A DNA stretch of 24,644 nt. Origin: Flavobacterium psychrophilum (GTDB taxonomy: Bacteria; Bacteroidota; Bacteroidia; Flavobacteriales; Flavobacteriaceae). The notes under the pieces are model-generated. The model made no database searches and was not told where the DNA came from. It saw only the letters and a program-made list of their open reading frames with translations. Made by a program: the position numbers and the translations under genes. The stretch is taken from the NCBI GenBank assembly GCA_003243255.1, contig QFQM01000057.1:1-24644 (forward strand), in the 5' to 3' direction. Shown here one piece after another: positions 22,431-24,644 of this stretch (position 1 is its first letter; every line of letters starts with the position of its first letter).

Positions 22431-23717
22431 CTATAAGTCGTATTGTTTTATTTTTCGGTACAATGTCCTTTCAGAAATCCCCAGTTCATCGGCAGCGGCC
22501 TTGCGTTTTCCTTTGTTGCGTTCCAGTGCTTTTTTAATGAGTTCTATCTCTTTTTCGTCAAGGCGAAGGGTTTCTTCCTCTTCAACAGTTTCAGCGAATA
22601 GGTAATTGTCATCATCTTCGTCGTCGTCATGATGATCGATTACCGCAGGTTCACTGTGAACTGTTTTTGGAGTAGGGAAAACTTCAGTACGGGGTAGGTC
22701 TTCATAGTCATTAACCCCATTTCCGTTTTGTGAGCCGTATATTTTTTGGATAAGGCCTTTGTTGCTTTCCTGAACTTTGCTTGTATTGCCATTTTGCATC
22801 AGCTCCATGGTAAGCTTCTTCAGGTCATTAAGGTCGCTTTTCATGTCAAACAACACCTTATACAATATCTCCCTTTCAGTACTAAAATCGCTTTCCGGTT
22901 TCTTGTCGCGAACAACAGCCGGAAGATTAGAGCCTTCTTCAGGAAGGTAACCGCGTAGTGTTGCTAAAGATATGTTTCTGTTTGTTTCAAGTACCGATAT
23001 CTGCTCAGCCACGTTGCGCAGCTGGCGTATGTTTCCGCTCCAGCGATAACGAAGCAATAATTGTACTGCATCATCTTCAAGCTTAATAGGAGGCATTTTG
23101 TATTTATGTGCAAAATCAGATGAAAATTTCCTGAAAAGCAGGTGAATATCATCCTTTCTGTCGCGCAATGGCGGAAGCGAAATTTCAACCGTACTTAATC
23201 TGTAATACAGATCTTCCCTGAACTTGCCTTTTTCAATAGCATCAAACATGTTTACGTTTGTTGCAGCTACAATACGTACATTGGTTTTCTGTACCTGAGA
23301 CGAACCTACTTTTATGAATTCGCCGTTTTCAAGTACACGAAGCAGCCTTACCTGAGTAGTTAACGGAAGTTCGCCAACCTCGTCAAGAAAGATTGTACCG
23401 CCGTCGGCTACTTCAAAATAACCTTCTCGTGTTGCTGTTGCGCCTGTAAAGGCACCTTTTTCATGGCCAAAAAGTTCACTGTCTATAGTTCCTTCAGGGA
23501 TAGCACCACAGTTTACGGCAATATATTTACCGTGCTTTCTGTGAGACAGTGCATGAATGATTCTCGGAATGTTCTCTTTACCTACACCGCTTTCTCCGGT
23601 AACCAGTACCGAAATATCAGTAGGGGCAACCTGAATGGCTTTTTCTACGGCACGGTTAAGCTTAGGGTCGTTCCCTATAATCTCAAATCGTTGCTTTATG
23701 GCTTGTACACTTTCCAT
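22431..23717 (-). CDS. Sigma-54 interaction-domain transcriptional activator
   Basis: The 428-residue protein is a bacterial enhancer-binding protein without an N-terminal sensor. The AAA+ domain begins at about residue 12. Walker A is GESGVGKE at 41-48, the sigma-54 contact loop GAFTGA at 88-93, Walker [11 protein letters not shown] at 107-116, and the arginine-finger region REDLYYRL follows near 165. Residues about 265-385 form a linker with a coiled segment ([23 protein letters not shown]) and a very acidic stretch (HHDDDEDDD). The Fis-type HTH ends the protein ([19 protein letters not shown]). It drives open-complex formation at sigma-54 promoters by ATP hydrolysis; with no receiver or PAS domain, control must come through the linker, abundance or a partner. 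It is 58 bp after miaB and co-directional with lptE. Confidence 0.95.
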   Translation of the reverse strand: MESVQAIKQRFEIIGNDPKLNRAVEKAIQVAPTDISVLVTGESGVGKENIPRIIHALSHRKHGKYIAVNCGAIPEGTIDSELFGHEKGAFTGATATREGYFEVADGGTIFLDEVGELPLTTQVRLLRVLENGEFIKVGSSQVQKTNVRIVAATNVNMFDAIEKGKFREDLYYRLSTVEISLPPLRDRKDDIHLLFRKFSSDFAHKYKMPPIKLEDDAVQLLLRYRWSGNIRQLRNVAEQISVLETNRNISLATLRGYLPEEGSNLPAVVRDKKPESDFSTEREILYKVLFDMKSDLNDLKKLTMELMQNGNTSKVQESNKGLIQKIYGSQNGNGVNDYEDLPRTEVFPTPKTVHSEPAVIDHHDDDEDDDNYLFAETVEEEETLRLDEKEIELIKKALERNKGKRKAAADELGISERTLYRKIKQYDL

Positions 23718-23739
23718 ACTATATTTTTAGCGATTCCTC

Positions 23740-23770
23740 AAATTAGTGATAATTTGTGCAATTCGTGGCA
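23740..23770. repeat. Degenerate 10-nt tandem repeat after miaB
   Basis: AATTAGTGAT, AATTTGTGCA, ATTCGTGGCA follow in exact register of 10 (23741-23770), sharing AATTnGTG. The array ends 5 nt from the miaB stop codon and lies in the 58-bp gap to the sigma-54 activator gene. An inverted repeat AAATTA-N4-TAATTT (23740-23755) is part of it. Confidence 0.55.
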
Positions 23771-23775
23771 AAAAA

Positions 23776-24644
23776 TTATGCCTGCATGATTTCGTTGTAT
23801 CCAACAGCTTCACCGATAAGCGTAGCTGATGTACATTCACTGATCAATACATTTACAAAGTCTCCCGGTTTGTAATCGCCTTTAGGGAAAACAACCACCG
23901 TATTTTGAGAGTTTCTTCCGCTCCAGTGAGCATCAGAACGTTTTGATTCTTTTTCTACCAATACTTCTACTACCTGACCTATGAAACGCTGTGTTCTTTC
24001 AAGGGCCATTTTTTGCTGCAGGTTGATAATCTCTGTAAGTCTTCTGTTTTTTACATCGGCAGGAACATCATCTTCCATTTTACGTGCAGCCAGTGTTCCC
24101 GGCCTTTCAGAATATGCAAACATGAATCCGAAGTCATAATTACAATGCTCCATCAACGAAAGTGTATCCTGGTGATCTTCTTCTGTTTCTGTAGGGAAAC
24201 CGGCAATCATATCCTGAGAAAGTGACATTTCCGGGATGATGCGGTATATGTTGTCTACCAGCTCCATATATTCCTCACGGGTGTGCTGGCGGTTCATTTC
24301 TTTTAATATACGTGTGCTTCCTGATTGTACAGGCAAGTGTATGTATTTGCATATATTATGGTGTTTCGCCATAACTTCGATCACTTCAAGGTGCATATCC
24401 TGCGGGTTTGAAGTAGAGAAACGGAAACGCATTTTAGGAAATGCTTTGGCAACCATATCTAATAGCTGAGCAAAATCTACCGCCGTAGCTTTCTGCATTT
24501 CAGAAGCTTTAACGAAATCCTTTTTAAGTCCGCCGCCATACCACAGGTAGCTGTCTACGTTTTGTCCTAACAGGGTAACCTCTTTAAAGCCTTTGCCGTA
24601 AAGATCAGCAATCTCTTCCATAATGCTTTGTGGCTCGCGGCTAC
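23776..24644 (-). CDS. miaB: tRNA-2-methylthio-N6-dimethylallyladenosine synthase MiaB (N-terminus outside window)
   Basis: The frame is open from the stop at 23776 to the window edge, 289 codons. An ATG at 24621 is internal, because SREPQSI precedes it, the conserved segment after the radical-SAM cysteine loop (RGRERSREPxSI). What remains is the radical SAM barrel (VTLLGQNVDSYLW, LPVQSGSTRILKEMNRQHTREEY, SQDMIAGFPTETEEDHQDTL) and the C-terminal TRAM domain (IGQVVEVLVEKESKRSDAHWSGRNSQNTVVVFP). MiaB adds the methylthio group to i6A37 of tRNAs reading UNN codons, using two [4Fe-4S] clusters. The N-terminal UPF0004 domain and the CxxxCxxC motif lie outside the window. Confidence 0.96.
   Translation of the reverse strand, partial: SREPQSIMEEIADLYGKGFKEVTLLGQNVDSYLWYGGGLKKDFVKASEMQKATAVDFAQLLDMVAKAFPKMRFRFSTSNPQDMHLEVIEVMAKHHNICKYIHLPVQSGSTRILKEMNRQHTREEYMELVDNIYRIIPEMSLSQDMIAGFPTETEEDHQDTLSLMEHCNYDFGFMFAYSERPGTLAARKMEDDVPADVKNRRLTEIINLQQKMALERTQRFIGQVVEVLVEKESKRSDAHWSGRNSQNTVVVFPKGDYKPGDFVNVLISECTSATLIGEAVGYNEIMQA

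Overview
The window comes from the chromosome of a Bacteroidota bacterium, almost certainly a Flavobacteriaceae member close to Flavobacterium. Four things point there: AT-rich spacers; promoters of the TAnnTTTG type instead of TATAAT; very weak or absent Shine-Dalgarno sequences; and a lineage-typical gene set (HYC_CC_PP protein, CarboxypepD_reg/TonB receptor, MG2-like protein, LptE-family lipoprotein, and the order miaB - sigma-54 activator - lptE - TPR protein - secG - groES - groEL). About 23 protein genes are supported, 19 of them on the minus strand. No tRNA, rRNA, CRISPR array, insertion sequence or phage gene is visible. No gene-free stretch exceeds about 170 bases; the short spacers hold promoters, terminators and small degenerate repeats.

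Layout. 1-859: an ECF sigma factor with an overlapping, truncated single-pass membrane protein that is probably its anti-sigma partner. 898-4094: two lipoproteins and a HerA-like (DUF853) ATPase. 4166-6607: an HTH regulator divergent from a surface-repeat protein and a CDP-alcohol phosphatidyltransferase. 6714-9123: a membrane electron-transfer-like operon (His-rich four-helix protein, DUF3817 protein, diheme c-type lipoprotein) behind a TetR regulator, with a perfect 10-bp inverted repeat in the operon promoter. 9237-12581: pnp, rpsO and a free-methionine-sulfoxide reductase. 12728-15826: a plus-strand, cysteine-rich metal module (HYC_CC_PP protein, TonB-dependent receptor, periplasmic HMA protein). 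15870-18242: a large secreted MG2/plug-domain protein. 18402-20343: groES-groEL. 20490-24644: secG, a TPR protein, lptE, a sigma-54 activator and the C-terminal two thirds of miaB.

The most unusual signals are regulatory and structural. Four degenerate short tandem arrays with unit lengths of about 7, 8, 10 and 7 nt each begin within 0-5 nt of a stop codon, and two of them run up to genes whose start is not ATG (TTG for the sigma factor, apparently CTG for the TPR protein). Two sigma-54-like elements with exact GG-N10-G spacing lie ahead of groES and of the MG2 protein, a few kb from a sigma-54 activator that has no sensory domain. The rpsO transcript should begin with a hairpin, and the pnp leader has a large unstructured loop with a duplicated 10-mer. 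All function calls rest on reading the translated sequence and on family knowledge; no searches were run.
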